Part shown: positions 6,561 to 15,241 of the stretch, one piece after another
Numbering within the stretch: the stretch's first letter is position 1
Layout of the letters: every line of letters starts with the position of its first letter
DNA from: Nocardioidaceae bacterium
Lineage (GTDB): Bacteria; Actinomycetota; Actinomycetes; Propionibacteriales; Nocardioidaceae
Length of the DNA stretch: 64,000 nt
NCBI GenBank assembly: GCA_030447865.1
Contig: JAUJOD010000002.1
Span: 1-64,000 of the forward strand
Direction: 5' to 3'
Notes under the pieces: model-generated
The model's database searches: none
Seen by the model: only the letters and a program-made list of their open reading frames with translations
What the model was told of the DNA's origin: nothing
Program-made: the position numbers and the translations under genes

Positions 6561-6637
6561 GCAACACACGGAGAGTCGCTAGTGTTGCTTGGTATTGTGC
6601 ACAACCTACACACGGTGCAACACGCTTGCAACACACG
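6561..6637. promoter_or_regulatory. cluster of GCAACAC repeats, candidate integrase arm sites
   Basis: GCAACAC occurs on the plus strand at 6561, 6617 and 6628 and inverted (GTGTTGC) at 6582-6588, between the integrase start and the right att core. One more copy lies inside the left end (1076). Their position and recurrence fit arm-type integrase sites, and they overlap the integrase promoter region, suggesting autoregulation. Confidence 0.5.
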
Positions 6638-6775
6638 ACACGGCATCGAAGACAGGCGCCATAGCGGCAGGTCAGGGGTACACAAAATGGTAAAACCCCA
6701 GGTCAGATAGCAAATAATGGGTTAATTTCGATTCAAACTACCTGCTCAAACGTGGTGTCGATTGCTCTAGGAAAC

Positions 6776-6819
6776 ACTGGGGGTCAAGGGGTCGCAGGTT
6801 CAAATCCTGTCAGCCCGAC
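6776..6819 (+). repeat. att repeat, right copy (tRNA-Pro 3' half)
   Basis: It is identical to 948-991 over 44 bp. The flanks also match loosely for another 9 bp (pattern c-n-g-n-tgaaat). As in the left copy, the tRNA 5' half is missing upstream; the preceding sequence belongs to the element. Confidence 0.85.
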
Positions 6820-6834
6820 TGATGAAATCGCAGG

Positions 6835-7000
6835 TCAGGCGGTCGCCACTTGCGCCCCGAGCGCCGTCACCGTGGCGTCAGTCCGCACAGAGTCCGCAAT
6901 AATCTCGTCGAGGCGGTCGACCAGGCCGTCCAGGTCGTCATCGAACAGCCCTGAGTAGACGTCGAGCGTCATGGCCGCAACCTCATCCCCCGACGCCCGA
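6835..7000 (-). pseudogene. C-terminal remnant of a second tyrosine integrase
   Basis: The minus strand reads EVAAMTLDVYSGLFDDDLDG followed by LVDRLDE, the end of phage-type integrases around and after the active-site Tyr (TLDVYSGLF). The stop is at 6835, 15 bp from the right att repeat. Upstream of about residue EAIRASGDEV the frame loses all resemblance, so the catalytic domain has been deleted. It belongs to a different, older element than the integrase at 5470. Confidence 0.65.
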
Positions 7001-7149
7001 ATGGCCTCCTCCGTATGGCGTGATCCCGCGCGAACTAAACGTGGCTGTGGGAGCGGCCGACGCGATGGACGTGTGAACGATGTGTCTGACACCACTGCAG
7101 GGCGGACGGTTCCGCCGGGACATAAGCGCGGATCGAACCGGTCGACTGG

Positions 7150-8413
7150 TCAGTCCGGTCCTTCGTTGGCGTAGTCGTATCGGATGTTTCGGAACGGTGA
7201 GGCCAAAAGCAGCACCACTACTGCGGCGAAGATGACGGCCGCGCAGCCCAGTGCGATGCGGTTGCTCGTCTGGACGGCGAGCAAGCCGCCAAGTGGAGCG
7301 GCAACCACCATGACGGCGCGATTGAACGAACGCATGGTGGTGTTCGTACGCGCCTGCAGGTCGTCCGGGGTGAGTGCCTGGCGGTAGGCCATCTCGTGAG
7401 AGTTGCTGAAACCGATGCCGAACCCGTGACAGGCCTGTCCGACGCCGAGAACGGCCGCTGCGACCCACGAGCTGGTGCCGAGGCCGGACAGCACCATCAG
7501 TACGACACCCGCCGTGGTCATGACGTGCGCGGCGATGATCGCACCGCCCGTGCCGAGCCAACGGCCACCAGCGCCGGATGTGACAGCGCCAACGACGCCA
7601 CCCAGCCCGGTGAGCGCAGTGGCCAGACCGAACTGGAACGGGGTCAGGCCCAGGGTGATGAGTGCGTAAGGGGCCAGTACCGCACCCAGAACGGCGTTGG
7701 CCACGAACCAGATGTGGGTCGCACTGGCCAGCATGGCTAGGCCGGAGCCTAGGTAGACCCAGCGGACTCCCTCACGGATCTCGCGGATCACGTTGGGGAT
7801 TTGGGTGGGTGTGGCCGGGACCTCGGTTACGCGGAGGGTGAGCACCGTGGCGGCTGAGAAGAGGTAGGTGGCAGCGTCGACGAGAACCGTCAAGGGCGCA
7901 CCAACGAGTTTCACGAGCAGACCGGCCAGTGCGGGGCCAGCGGTCTGGGCCACAGCATCAGCGCCGTCGATGCGCGCGTGGGCTTGTTGAAGGTGCTGGC
8001 GCGGCACGAGTCGTGGGAGGAACGAATAGAAGGCTGCGTCCCCGATGAGCGAAGCCGTGCCGAAACACACAACGACGATGAGCAGGAAGGGCAGGGACAG
8101 GAACCCCGCAGCCCAAGAGATGGGGATCGAGAGAAGTAGGGCGGCGCGCAGCAGGTCGGTAGTGACCATGACTGGACGACGGCGATATCTGTCGACGAGG
8201 GCACCCACAATCAGGCCCAGCACCAGATAGGGCAGCCATCGCGCCGGCGTTGAGCCATCCGACGTCCTGTGCTGTCCCGCCCAGCGTTAGTACGACTAGG
8301 GTCGATAGGGCCAGCAGAGTCACGTGCGAGCCCAGCGTCGACACCGACTCGGCCCACCAGAGACGTATGAAGTCGCGCGTTGGGAACTGTGGCGCAGGCG
8401 CAGGCTCGCTCAC
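7150..8413 (-). pseudogene. MFS transporter (DHA3 type), single-base frameshift
   Basis: The N-terminus MSEPAPAPQFPTRDFIRLWW and first helix start at 8413. The main body, with about ten hydrophobic helices and the MFS loop GALVDRYRRRPVMV, runs to the stop at 7150 in another frame. At about 8240-8247 the sequence reads GCCGGCGCGATGG; removing one G restores NAARWLPYLVLGLIVGALVDR, the expected helix 2. The gene is therefore broken by a 1-bp insertion, or the base is a sequencing error. The family comprises drug/macrolide-type efflux permeases. Total length would be about 420 residues, normal for the family. Confidence 0.75.
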
Positions 8414-8506
8414 CTGCGCAAACCTAGTCCGCTGTCTCGACTGAACGGGTCACCGCCGGTCTGCGTACTCACTGGAGACAGTCACCTGACATCTAGGAGA
8501 AGCCCC

Positions 8507-8965
8507 GTGAAGACTTCCGTACGCAACGCCTCCGTCGCTTGCTTGGCCGCCGGCCTGCTGGCTGTCCCCACCAGCAGCTCGGCAGCAGAGGACCCGCAGC
8601 GCGTGGCCGGCTTGAACGGCGACTACCCCGGCCTGTTCGAAGCCGAACCGGACGCGACCGGACGCGCCGTCCTGACGCCGTACGCCGGCGCCGCCAAGGT
8701 GTGCTACCGGTTCACCTGGGAGAAGATGCAGGTTCGTCTGGTAGACCTCAGGCGGCGCTCCAACAACGTACAGGTGGCCGAGCTTTACGACGAGGCGCCG
8801 ACCACCAGCGGGAAGCTCGAGGGCTGCTCCACCGGCACCGACTACACCCAACTCACTGCGGCGCGCGTTCGCGAGATCACCGAGCACCCGCGCCGCTTCT
8901 ACGTCCTCGCATCGTCGTACGTCGGGGAGGAGATCGCCGGCACCCTCCGGCGGCCCGTTCGGTAG
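8507..8965 (+). CDS. secreted CHRD-domain-like protein
   Basis: The product has 152 residues from GTG 8507, preceded by AGGAGAAG; a further upstream start would bury the signal peptide. Residues 1-27 are a Sec signal peptide ending SSSAA. The mature part (LNGDYPG...ATGRAVLTPYAGAAKVCYRFTW...LEGCSTGTDY...HPRRFYVLASS...GTLRRP) follows the pattern of short bacterial CHRD (chordin) domains, including two Cys that may pair. The biochemical role of bacterial CHRD proteins is unclear. It is a stand-alone gene between the MFS pseudogene and a membrane protein. Confidence 0.65.
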   Translation: MKTSVRNASVACLAAGLLAVPTSSSAAEDPQRVAGLNGDYPGLFEAEPDATGRAVLTPYAGAAKVCYRFTWEKMQVRLVDLRRRSNNVQVAELYDEAPTTSGKLEGCSTGTDYTQLTAARVREITEHPRRFYVLASSYVGEEIAGTLRRPVR

Positions 8966-9055
8966 GGGTCGACTCGACCGCTACTCGTCGGCGCCGGAGT
9001 ATATGCGCATAATCGTGATTGCGGACGGCGGCGACGAAGAGGAACGGGGGCACTG

Positions 9056-9799
9056 ATGGAGGAGGTTCTGGCCGCAGAGCGGTTCACGACGTACGGCACT
9101 TCCCACCTCGTCGTGATCGGGCTCTTGCTCGTGGGCGCTGTCGCCTTGGTCTGGGTCGGCCGGGCCTACCGGGGCACCGCGACCGCGGAACGTGTCGGCA
9201 AAGTGCTCGCAGCGGCGACCTTGATGTTCACGGTGCCGGCGCAGCTGCTCTACTTCACACCCGGTTCTTTCGACCTTGAGCGCACGCTGCCCCTGCAGCT
9301 GTGCGACCTGGCGTGGATGGTGTCGGCGTACGGGCTGTGGACGCATCGCCGCTGGGCCGTCGCCCTCACGTACTACTGGGGCCTGACGCTGACGACCCAG
9401 GCGGTCGCCACACCTGACCTCGCGGTGAACTTCCCGGACAGGGGCTTCATCGTGTTCTGGGGGATGCATCTGCTGGTCGTCTGGGGCGCGATCTACCTGA
9501 CCTGGGGCCTAGGCCTGGCGCCGGACTGGCGCAGCTACCGTACGGCGTTCTGCGTGACCGCCGTCTGGGCAGTGGCTGTCTTCAGCTTCAACCTGGTAGC
9601 GGACACCAACTACGGATACCTGAACGACAAGCCAGCCGCCGCGTCGGTGCTCGACCTGTTGGGACCCTGGCCGTGGTATGTGCTCGCCGAGGTCGTGATC
9701 ATCGCCGCCGTGTGGGCGCTGCTGACTTGGCCGTGGGTCGCGCTGGCGGCGAAGCGCCGGCCCAAGTCAGCGAAACCCGGTCGCCTTCGGCCAGCGTGA
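9056..9799 (+). CDS. TIGR02206/YwaF-type integral membrane protein
   Basis: The product has 247 residues and about seven transmembrane helices. Family marks are LPLQLCDLAWM in helix 3, YYWGLTLTTQA, and the NYGYLNDKP...SVLDLLGPWPWY segment before the last helix. The start ATG 9056 overlaps no neighbour. No reaction is established for this family that I can name. The C-terminus is basic (KRRPKSAKPGRLRPA). It is probably a single-gene transcript; the next gene begins 37 bp downstream. Confidence 0.7.
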   Translation: MEEVLAAERFTTYGTSHLVVIGLLLVGAVALVWVGRAYRGTATAERVGKVLAAATLMFTVPAQLLYFTPGSFDLERTLPLQLCDLAWMVSAYGLWTHRRWAVALTYYWGLTLTTQAVATPDLAVNFPDRGFIVFWGMHLLVVWGAIYLTWGLGLAPDWRSYRTAFCVTAVWAVAVFSFNLVADTNYGYLNDKPAAASVLDLLGPWPWYVLAEVVIIAAVWALLTWPWVALAAKRRPKSAKPGRLRPA

Positions 9800-9836
9800 G
9801 GTCTCAATGGACCACCCTGAGTTGTGAAGGTGTTTC

Positions 9837-10559
9837 GTGACTGTGCGGGATACTTCCGGAATGAGCGAGCGAGTAAGCGTTCCCACCGAGGCCGGCGAGA
9901 TGCCGGCGTACCTCTGGCTCCCTGACGGCGGCACTGGCCCCGGGCTGCTGTTGTTCCACGAGATCTTCGGGGTGAGCGGTTACATCCAGCGACGCGGTGC
10001 CGGCTTGGCGGCTGCCGGGTACGTCGTCCTGGCTCCCGAGCTGTACTGGCGGCTGGACGCCCTCGGGGTTGACGAGTCGGCGCCCTCCGCTATCGACGAC
10101 GCCATGGGCCTGGCCACCAGGTTGGACTGGCCCGCAGCCGTCCGCGACGCCCGAGCGGGTCTCGAGCACCTTCGTGGGCGCGACGAGATCCGTGGCGGCA
10201 CCGGCCTGATCGGCTTCTGCCTCGGCGGTGGTCTGGCCTTCAACGTGGCGGCGGAGGACTCTCCCGACGTGCTGGTGAGCTACTACGGATCGGCTCTTCC
10301 CGACCTGTTGCACCTTGCGCCGCAGGTGAACGTGCCGAGTCTCCACCACTTTGGGCTCGCCGATGCCTACATCGACCAGGCAACGGTCGAACGGATCCGC
10401 GCCACCGTGACCGCAGACGGCCGGCCTGTCGAGTTCGTGGTCTACGAGGGTGCGAACCACGCCTTCGACAACGACGATTTCGAGCTCTACCACCCGGAGG
10501 CGTCTGCGCTCGCCTGGCAGCGCACACTGGACTTCCTCGGCCGTACGCTACCCACCTAG
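9837..10559 (+). CDS. dienelactone hydrolase family protein
   Basis: The product has 240 residues starting at GTG 9837. It is an alpha/beta hydrolase with the DLH nucleophile Cys in GFCLGGGLAFN (about residue 125) and the catalytic His in YEGANHAFDN (about residue 205). The substrate-side motif LLLFHEIFGV is also typical. Members hydrolyse dienelactone or other small esters and lactones in the cytosol; the substrate here is unknown. Its 3' end overlaps the convergent glycosyltransferase gene by 4 bp. Confidence 0.85.
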   Translation: MTVRDTSGMSERVSVPTEAGEMPAYLWLPDGGTGPGLLLFHEIFGVSGYIQRRGAGLAAAGYVVLAPELYWRLDALGVDESAPSAIDDAMGLATRLDWPAAVRDARAGLEHLRGRDEIRGGTGLIGFCLGGGLAFNVAAEDSPDVLVSYYGSALPDLLHLAPQVNVPSLHHFGLADAYIDQATVERIRATVTADGRPVEFVVYEGANHAFDNDDFELYHPEASALAWQRTLDFLGRTLPT

Positions 10560-11764
10560 CGAAGCAGTACGTCGTACAGTTCGGCCGTCTCGCGGCCCAT
10601 GCGCTGAGCGGTGAACTCCTGCTCGAACAGCGACCGACCGTTAGCCCCCCAGCGTTTCGCGATGAGGGGGTCCTCGAGGGGCTCGAGGATGGCGGCGGCG
10701 AGCGCGGCGGCGTCGCAGGTCTCGACAAGGTCACCTGGTGGCACAAGACGGCCGGTGACGCCGTCGCGGATGACTTCGCTGGTTCCGCACACGCGGGTAC
10801 CTACGATGGGCAGGCCGGCGGCCATCGCCTCTAGCGCCCCTAGCGGAAGTCCCTCGACCAGCGACGGCATGACGAGCAGGTCGGCAGTCACCAAGAGATC
10901 GGGCACATCGCTTCGCGGACCGGTAAAGCAGACCCAGTCGTCCAGTCCGAGTGAGTGGACCCGCTCGCGGAGCTCATGCTCGAGGGGACCCTCGCCTACC
11001 CACAGGAAACGTGCGTCCGGCACCTGCTTCACCACGGCCGGGACCGCCTCAAGGAGGTAAGGGTAACCTTTCACGTCCATCAGGCGCCCGATCGTCAAGA
11101 CGATCCGAGCCTCGGGGTGGAGGCGCAACCGTTCCTTTACTGCGGCGCTGCTCGCTGACGACACACGTGGCTGGATGCCGTTGCGCACAACGTGCAGCTT
11201 CTCGGGCGGCACGCCGAGGCGGACGAAAGTCTCCCGAACTCCCTCGGACACGCAGATGACCCCATCCGTGAGATCTACGACGTCCAAGTACTCGCGGTGG
11301 TGGAGATCAACCAGCCGGGCCAGTTCCTCGGGACCCATCCGGCCCTCGGGGTTGTGATAGGGCGAGTAGATGAGGTCGTGCAGCTGCTCGCTGCGGAAGA
11401 CGACCGTAAGCTCAGCCAGGTGCTCCGTGCGGGCAAGCCGCCGTACGCCGGCCGAGTGCGCGGCGCGAATGCCGGCATGTCCCTCCCACGAAACGCCGGC
11501 ATGGACGTGAAACAGGTCCACGCGCTCCCGGCGCAGCCAGCCGGCCAGCTCCTCGCCAGCTGACGGCTCCCCACGGACCTCAATGGGAAGTGTCGCCGCC
11601 CCCAGATCGCTCACTCGGTCGAGCAGCTTCCGCCCCGACGGAGTGGGCGGGCAGACGAAGGAGACGGCAAACCGGTCGAGGAACTCCGCGGCGAGCGTGT
11701 ACATGTGTTCACCGACACCGGAGGGCGCCAGACTGTCGGTGAACAGGCAGACCTTCGGCTTCAC
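10556..11764 (-). CDS. GT4-family glycosyltransferase
   Basis: The product has 402 residues with a GT-B fold. The N-terminal domain begins MKPKVCLFTDSLAPSGVGEH. The C-terminal nucleotide-sugar domain has VLTIGRLMDVKGYPYLLEA, WVGEGPLEHELR and the EX7E motif in SLVEGLPLGALEAMAAG. It has no signal peptide or transmembrane helix, so it acts in the cytosol or at the inner face of the membrane. The sugar donor and acceptor cannot be told. It lies 12 bp downstream of the fumarylacetoacetase gene on the same strand, so they may share a transcript, but a functional link to tyrosine catabolism is not apparent. Confidence 0.85.
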   Translation of the reverse strand: MKPKVCLFTDSLAPSGVGEHMYTLAAEFLDRFAVSFVCPPTPSGRKLLDRVSDLGAATLPIEVRGEPSAGEELAGWLRRERVDLFHVHAGVSWEGHAGIRAAHSAGVRRLARTEHLAELTVVFRSEQLHDLIYSPYHNPEGRMGPEELARLVDLHHREYLDVVDLTDGVICVSEGVRETFVRLGVPPEKLHVVRNGIQPRVSSASSAAVKERLRLHPEARIVLTIGRLMDVKGYPYLLEAVPAVVKQVPDARFLWVGEGPLEHELRERVHSLGLDDWVCFTGPRSDVPDLLVTADLLVMPSLVEGLPLGALEAMAAGLPIVGTRVCGTSEVIRDGVTGRLVPPGDLVETCDAAALAAAILEPLEDPLIAKRWGANGRSLFEQEFTAQRMGRETAELYDVLLR

Positions 11765-11776
11765 CAGAACTCCGCC

Positions 11777-12985
11777 CTACCTATGGTCCAGGATTCGGCC
11801 CGACACCTCACCGAGGGTGACCCGGCTCTCGTTATGCCCGGCGGCCCAGCCCCGCAGCGTCACGACATCGCCGTCCTCGAGGAAGCCTCGGGTCGACCCG
11901 TCGACCAGCTCGATGGGCCGGTCGCCGTTCCACGTGGTTTCCAGCAGCGAGCCGAGCGTCTGCGGGTCCTTACCGCTCACCGTCCCCGAGGCGAACAGGT
12001 CGCCCACCCGCAGGCTGGCTCCGTTGACTGTCATGTGGGCCAGCATCTGGGCCGGCGACCAGTACATGTCGCGGAATTCCGGTACGGCGACCAGGTGGCC
12101 GTTGATCTCGACCTGCAGGTGCAGGTCGAGGCCGAACAGGTCGCCGTTAGAGCCGGAAAGGTACGGCAGCGGCTCTGGGTCCTGGCCCGGCAGCGCCGTC
12201 TCGGCAGCAGCCAGCGCCTCCAACGGCACCACCCATGCCGAGATCGAGGTGGCGAAGGACTTGCCGAGGAACGGACCAAGCGGCACGTACTCCCACGCCT
12301 GGATGTCGCGCGCGCTCCAGTCGTTCAGCAGCACGACGCCGAAGATGTGCTCGCGCGCCGCACTCACCGGCACCGGCTGTCCGAGCTCACTGGCCTGACC
12401 GACGATGAAGCCCACCTCGCACTCGAAGTCGAGCTTGGTGCTGGGTCCGAACGGTGGAACACCATCAGACCCCGGTCGCCGTTGGCCTTGGGGCCGCACG
12501 ATGTCGGTGCCGCTCACGACGACCGTGCCCGAGCGGCCGTGGTAGCCGATCGGCAGGTGCTTCCAGTTCGGCGGTAGGGCGGGGGAGTCGGGCCGGAAGA
12601 TCTTCCCCACATTGGCGGCGTGCCACTCGCTGGCGTAGAAGTCGACGTAGTCGCCGACCTCGACGGGAAGCAGCATCGTGACGTCGGCGAGGTCGACGCT
12701 GCAGCGCTCGACCACCTCGGCACGATCACCGTCGACCAGGGACACCACCCAGCGGCGAATCTCTCGCCACGCCGTGGGTCCAAGCGCCATCAGCGGGTTG
12801 AGCGAGGCCTGCGCGAAGACTCCGGCGTGCGGGTGCCCGAGAGCCGCCGCTGCGGCGGCAAGGTCGAGCACCGAGTCGTCGATGCGCACGCACACCGTCG
12901 GCTCGCCGGCACCGCGTTGGCACACGCCGTACGGCAAGGTGTGAGCCTCGTACGGCGACCCCGGCGGGCTGGGCGGCTGTGTCAT
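11777..12985 (-). CDS. fahA: fumarylacetoacetase
   Basis: The product has 402 residues from ATG 12985, which overlaps the stop of the preceding gene (ATGA). It hydrolyses fumarylacetoacetate to fumarate and acetoacetate, the last step of homogentisate catabolism. Seen are the N-terminal SH3-like domain, the metal-ligand stretch DYVDFYASEWHA, the catalytic LPIGYHGRSGTVVVSG, FECEVGFIVG with two acidic ligands, and NDWSARDIQAWEYVPLGPF. Length is normal (about 400-420). Upstream on the same strand is an unknown partner gene; homogentisate dioxygenase is divergent. Confidence 0.92.
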   Translation of the reverse strand: MTQPPSPPGSPYEAHTLPYGVCQRGAGEPTVCVRIDDSVLDLAAAAAALGHPHAGVFAQASLNPLMALGPTAWREIRRWVVSLVDGDRAEVVERCSVDLADVTMLLPVEVGDYVDFYASEWHAANVGKIFRPDSPALPPNWKHLPIGYHGRSGTVVVSGTDIVRPQGQRRPGSDGVPPFGPSTKLDFECEVGFIVGQASELGQPVPVSAAREHIFGVVLLNDWSARDIQAWEYVPLGPFLGKSFATSISAWVVPLEALAAAETALPGQDPEPLPYLSGSNGDLFGLDLHLQVEINGHLVAVPEFRDMYWSPAQMLAHMTVNGASLRVGDLFASGTVSGKDPQTLGSLLETTWNGDRPIELVDGSTRGFLEDGDVVTLRGWAAGHNESRVTLGEVSGRILDHR

Positions 12986-13797
12986 CGCCCAGCCCAGTCG
13001 AGCAGACCCAGCGCTACCAGATCGGCCACTGGATCCTCCAGGCCGCAGCAGCCGAACGACACGAACGCCTCCCGCGCGTTGCCGACCTCGGCGGACGACC
13101 ATGACCTGACCTCGCTGGCCACCGTCTCGGCGTCCCGCTCGGCCACCGCCGCCAGCACCGAAGTCAGCCCGGCACCCTGGCGGGCGAGCGCGACAGCTAC
13201 CAGCAGGTTGAGGAAGCCGTGCTGCTCGAAGCCGGTCTCGGCGTCGGTGAACCGTACGGCGTGGTGCAGCCCGGCGGTGAACTTCAGGGGCACGGCCATC
13301 CGAGCTGCCTCAACGATCACGTCGGCGACGTCGTGCTCGCTCGGGACGGCGTCGGCAGACGTTCCGCCGGTGCGGAACTTGGCGATGACGCGCTGGCCGT
13401 GCGTACGTCGCTCGGCGATGGCCGTCAAGATCTTCCCCCGGTCTGCGGCCACGGTCACCTCGCACGCCAGCTGAAAAGCCCGGCCCGGGTCGGGCAGTGG
13501 CACCTCCGAGACGGGGAGCTCGAAGCCAGTGATCCGCATACCCGCGGGAACATGCGCGGGGAGCGTCGCGGCGCCGATGACGCCAACCTCCAGCACCGGC
13601 GAGCCGGCCTCAGCGAGTGCCTGGGCGAACTCGTCCCAACGCCCATGAGCAACCAGCAGCGGGCCGACGAGGTCGGCAAACCAGGCAGTCCGGTAACGCA
13701 GGTGACCAGCGATCGCATCAGCCGCGGCGGCGTTGCCAGGTGGGAACATCGCCGCGTCGTCGAGCAGCCCCGCGAACAGCGCTGGACTCGTTGACAC
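12982..13797 (-). CDS. conserved unknown protein of the homogentisate locus
   Basis: The product has 271 residues, with GTG 13797 chosen because the similarity-like core begins right after it (LFAGLLDDAAMFPPGN). I do not recognise the family by name. Alternating beta-alpha pattern and conserved-looking motifs (AAMFPPGNAAAADAI, VIAKFRTGG, PLKFTAGLHHAVRF, HGFLNLLVA, FVSFGCCGLEDPVADL) suggest a soluble alpha/beta-barrel enzyme with Lys, His and Cys candidates for catalysis. It is translationally coupled (4-bp overlap) to fumarylacetoacetase. No separate maleylacetoacetate isomerase is visible nearby, so it could act in this pathway; that is inference. Confidence 0.7.
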   Translation of the reverse strand: MSTSPALFAGLLDDAAMFPPGNAAAADAIAGHLRYRTAWFADLVGPLLVAHGRWDEFAQALAEAGSPVLEVGVIGAATLPAHVPAGMRITGFELPVSEVPLPDPGRAFQLACEVTVAADRGKILTAIAERRTHGQRVIAKFRTGGTSADAVPSEHDVADVIVEAARMAVPLKFTAGLHHAVRFTDAETGFEQHGFLNLLVAVALARQGAGLTSVLAAVAERDAETVASEVRSWSSAEVGNAREAFVSFGCCGLEDPVADLVALGLLDWAGR

Positions 13798-13883
13798 GAC
13801 AGCACCGTACTGTAATCGTGGAACGGCAGATGAGACGGTCGCGTGCGTGACCGTCCCCCCGGAACTCGCGGAGGCAGGCGACC

Positions 13884-15125
13884 ATGGCCTACTACCGGTC
13901 GTGCGGTTCAGTCCCTCACAAGCGGCACACCCAGCACCGCCCCGACGGCGGGGCGCTGGCGTTCGAGGAGCTGATGGGTGAGGAGGGGTTCTCGTCCGAC
14001 TCCTCGCTGCTCTACCACCGCAACCTGCCGTCACGGATCGTCGACGCGCAGATCTGGCAGCCCGGCAACCTCGAGACCACCCCCAACCACCCACTCACCC
14101 CGCGCCACCTGCAGCTCCACGACCTCTTCAAGCCCGACGACGTGGCTGACGTCGATGTGGTGACCGGGCGAAGGCTCGTGCTCGCCAATGGTGACGTCCG
14201 GATCTCCTACGTGGTGGCGGCTGCACCCTCCCCGCTGTACCGCAACGGCATCGGCGACGAGTGCCTGTACGTCGAGCGCGGCCGCGCGCGGTTGGAGACC
14301 GTCTTCGGGGCGTTCGACATCGCCGCCGGCGACTACGTGATCATGCCGCGGGCAACCACCCACCGGTGGATCCCGCTGACTGGTGACGAGCCGTTGCGGG
14401 TCTACTGCATCGAGGCGAACTCACACATCACGCCGCCGAAGCGCTACCTCTCCAAGTTCGGGCAGCTGCTCGAGCACTCGCCGTACTCAGAACGCGATCT
14501 GCGCGGACCGCAGGGGCCACTGCTCGCTGCCGACACCGGCGCGGCCGCGGATGCGGCGACGGAGGTCTACGTCAAGCACCGGGGCAACGCGCCCAGCGGC
14601 GTTGTCGGCACGATCTTCACCTACCCGTTCCATCCCTTTGACGTGATCGGCTGGGACGGCTGCCTGTACCCCTACGTCTTCAACATCTCCGACTTCGAAC
14701 CGATCACCGGTCGGGTGCACCAACCGCCGCCGGTGCACCAGGTGTTCGAGGCGCACAACTTCGTGGTCTGCAACTTCGTGCCGCGCAAGGTCGACTACCA
14801 CCCGCTGTCGATCCCGGTGCCGTACTACCACTCCAACGTCGACAGCGACGAGGTGATGTTCTACGTCGACGGGGACTACGAAGCTCGAAAAGGGTCGGGG
14901 ATCGACAAGGGCTCCATCACCTTGCACCCCGGGGGACATGCGCACGGTCCGCAGACCGGCGCGTACGAGAGGTCCATCGGGGTTGACTACTTCGACGAGC
15001 TCGCCGTCATGGTCGACACCTTCCGGCCGTTGGAGCTTGGGGAGGCTGGCCAGGCAGCGGACGACGGCGCATACGCCTGGTCGTGGGCCAGGTCAGCCGA
15101 GCGCCGAGCGGATGGGACCGGCTGA
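13884..15125 (+). CDS. hmgA: homogentisate 1,2-dioxygenase
   Basis: The product has 413 residues. It opens the ring of homogentisate to maleylacetoacetate using non-heme Fe(II). The family sequence is clear throughout: VPHKRHTQ at the N-terminus, GIGDECLYVERGRARLET, YVIMPRATTHRW (cupin strands), and the iron-binding region with PYYHSNVDSDEVMFYVDGDY followed by LHPGGHAHGPQ. The start ATG 13884 has GGAGGCAGG upstream. It is divergent from the fumarylacetoacetase operon across 86 bp, so a shared control region for both is likely. No regulator gene is adjacent. Confidence 0.93.
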   Translation: MAYYRSCGSVPHKRHTQHRPDGGALAFEELMGEEGFSSDSSLLYHRNLPSRIVDAQIWQPGNLETTPNHPLTPRHLQLHDLFKPDDVADVDVVTGRRLVLANGDVRISYVVAAAPSPLYRNGIGDECLYVERGRARLETVFGAFDIAAGDYVIMPRATTHRWIPLTGDEPLRVYCIEANSHITPPKRYLSKFGQLLEHSPYSERDLRGPQGPLLAADTGAAADAATEVYVKHRGNAPSGVVGTIFTYPFHPFDVIGWDGCLYPYVFNISDFEPITGRVHQPPPVHQVFEAHNFVVCNFVPRKVDYHPLSIPVPYYHSNVDSDEVMFYVDGDYEARKGSGIDKGSITLHPGGHAHGPQTGAYERSIGVDYFDELAVMVDTFRPLELGEAGQAADDGAYAWSWARSAERRADGTG

Positions 15126-15241
15126 CCCGCGCGCACGTCCCTTTCCGCGGCGCCTCCGGCCGTCTGCCGCCCAAGGTCGGCGCTGCGTACTAAAGTTCCG
15201 GTGTAGCTCAGCGGAGCTCAGTTCGGGGGGTGGAGGGATGC

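Larger units (their letters stand above)
948..6819. mobile_element. integrative element of about 5.9 kb in a tRNA-Pro 3' half
   Basis: It is bounded by identical 44-bp direct repeats (948-991 and 6776-6819) that match the anticodon loop-to-3' end of tRNA-Pro(GGG). The interior is visibly AT-richer than both flanks. It encodes a tyrosine integrase next to the right repeat, a serine recombinase, a replication-type winged-helix protein with internal iterons, two small membrane proteins and two unknown proteins. No relaxase, FtsK/Tra translocase, capsid, portal or terminase gene is seen, so self-transfer is not evident. It looks like an integrated plasmid-like element or satellite that would depend on a helper for spread. 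Confidence 0.8.

Noticed and set aside
6752-6958. Frame containing GQGVAGSNPVSPT at the right att copy
   Set aside because: It is the classic spurious peptide from a tRNA 3' end.
15186-15225. tRNA-like D-arm (GTAGCTCAGCGG with AGCTC)
   Set aside because: No anticodon arm, T arm or acceptor pairing follows; it lies just before the pgsA start and is probably chance or a small hairpin.
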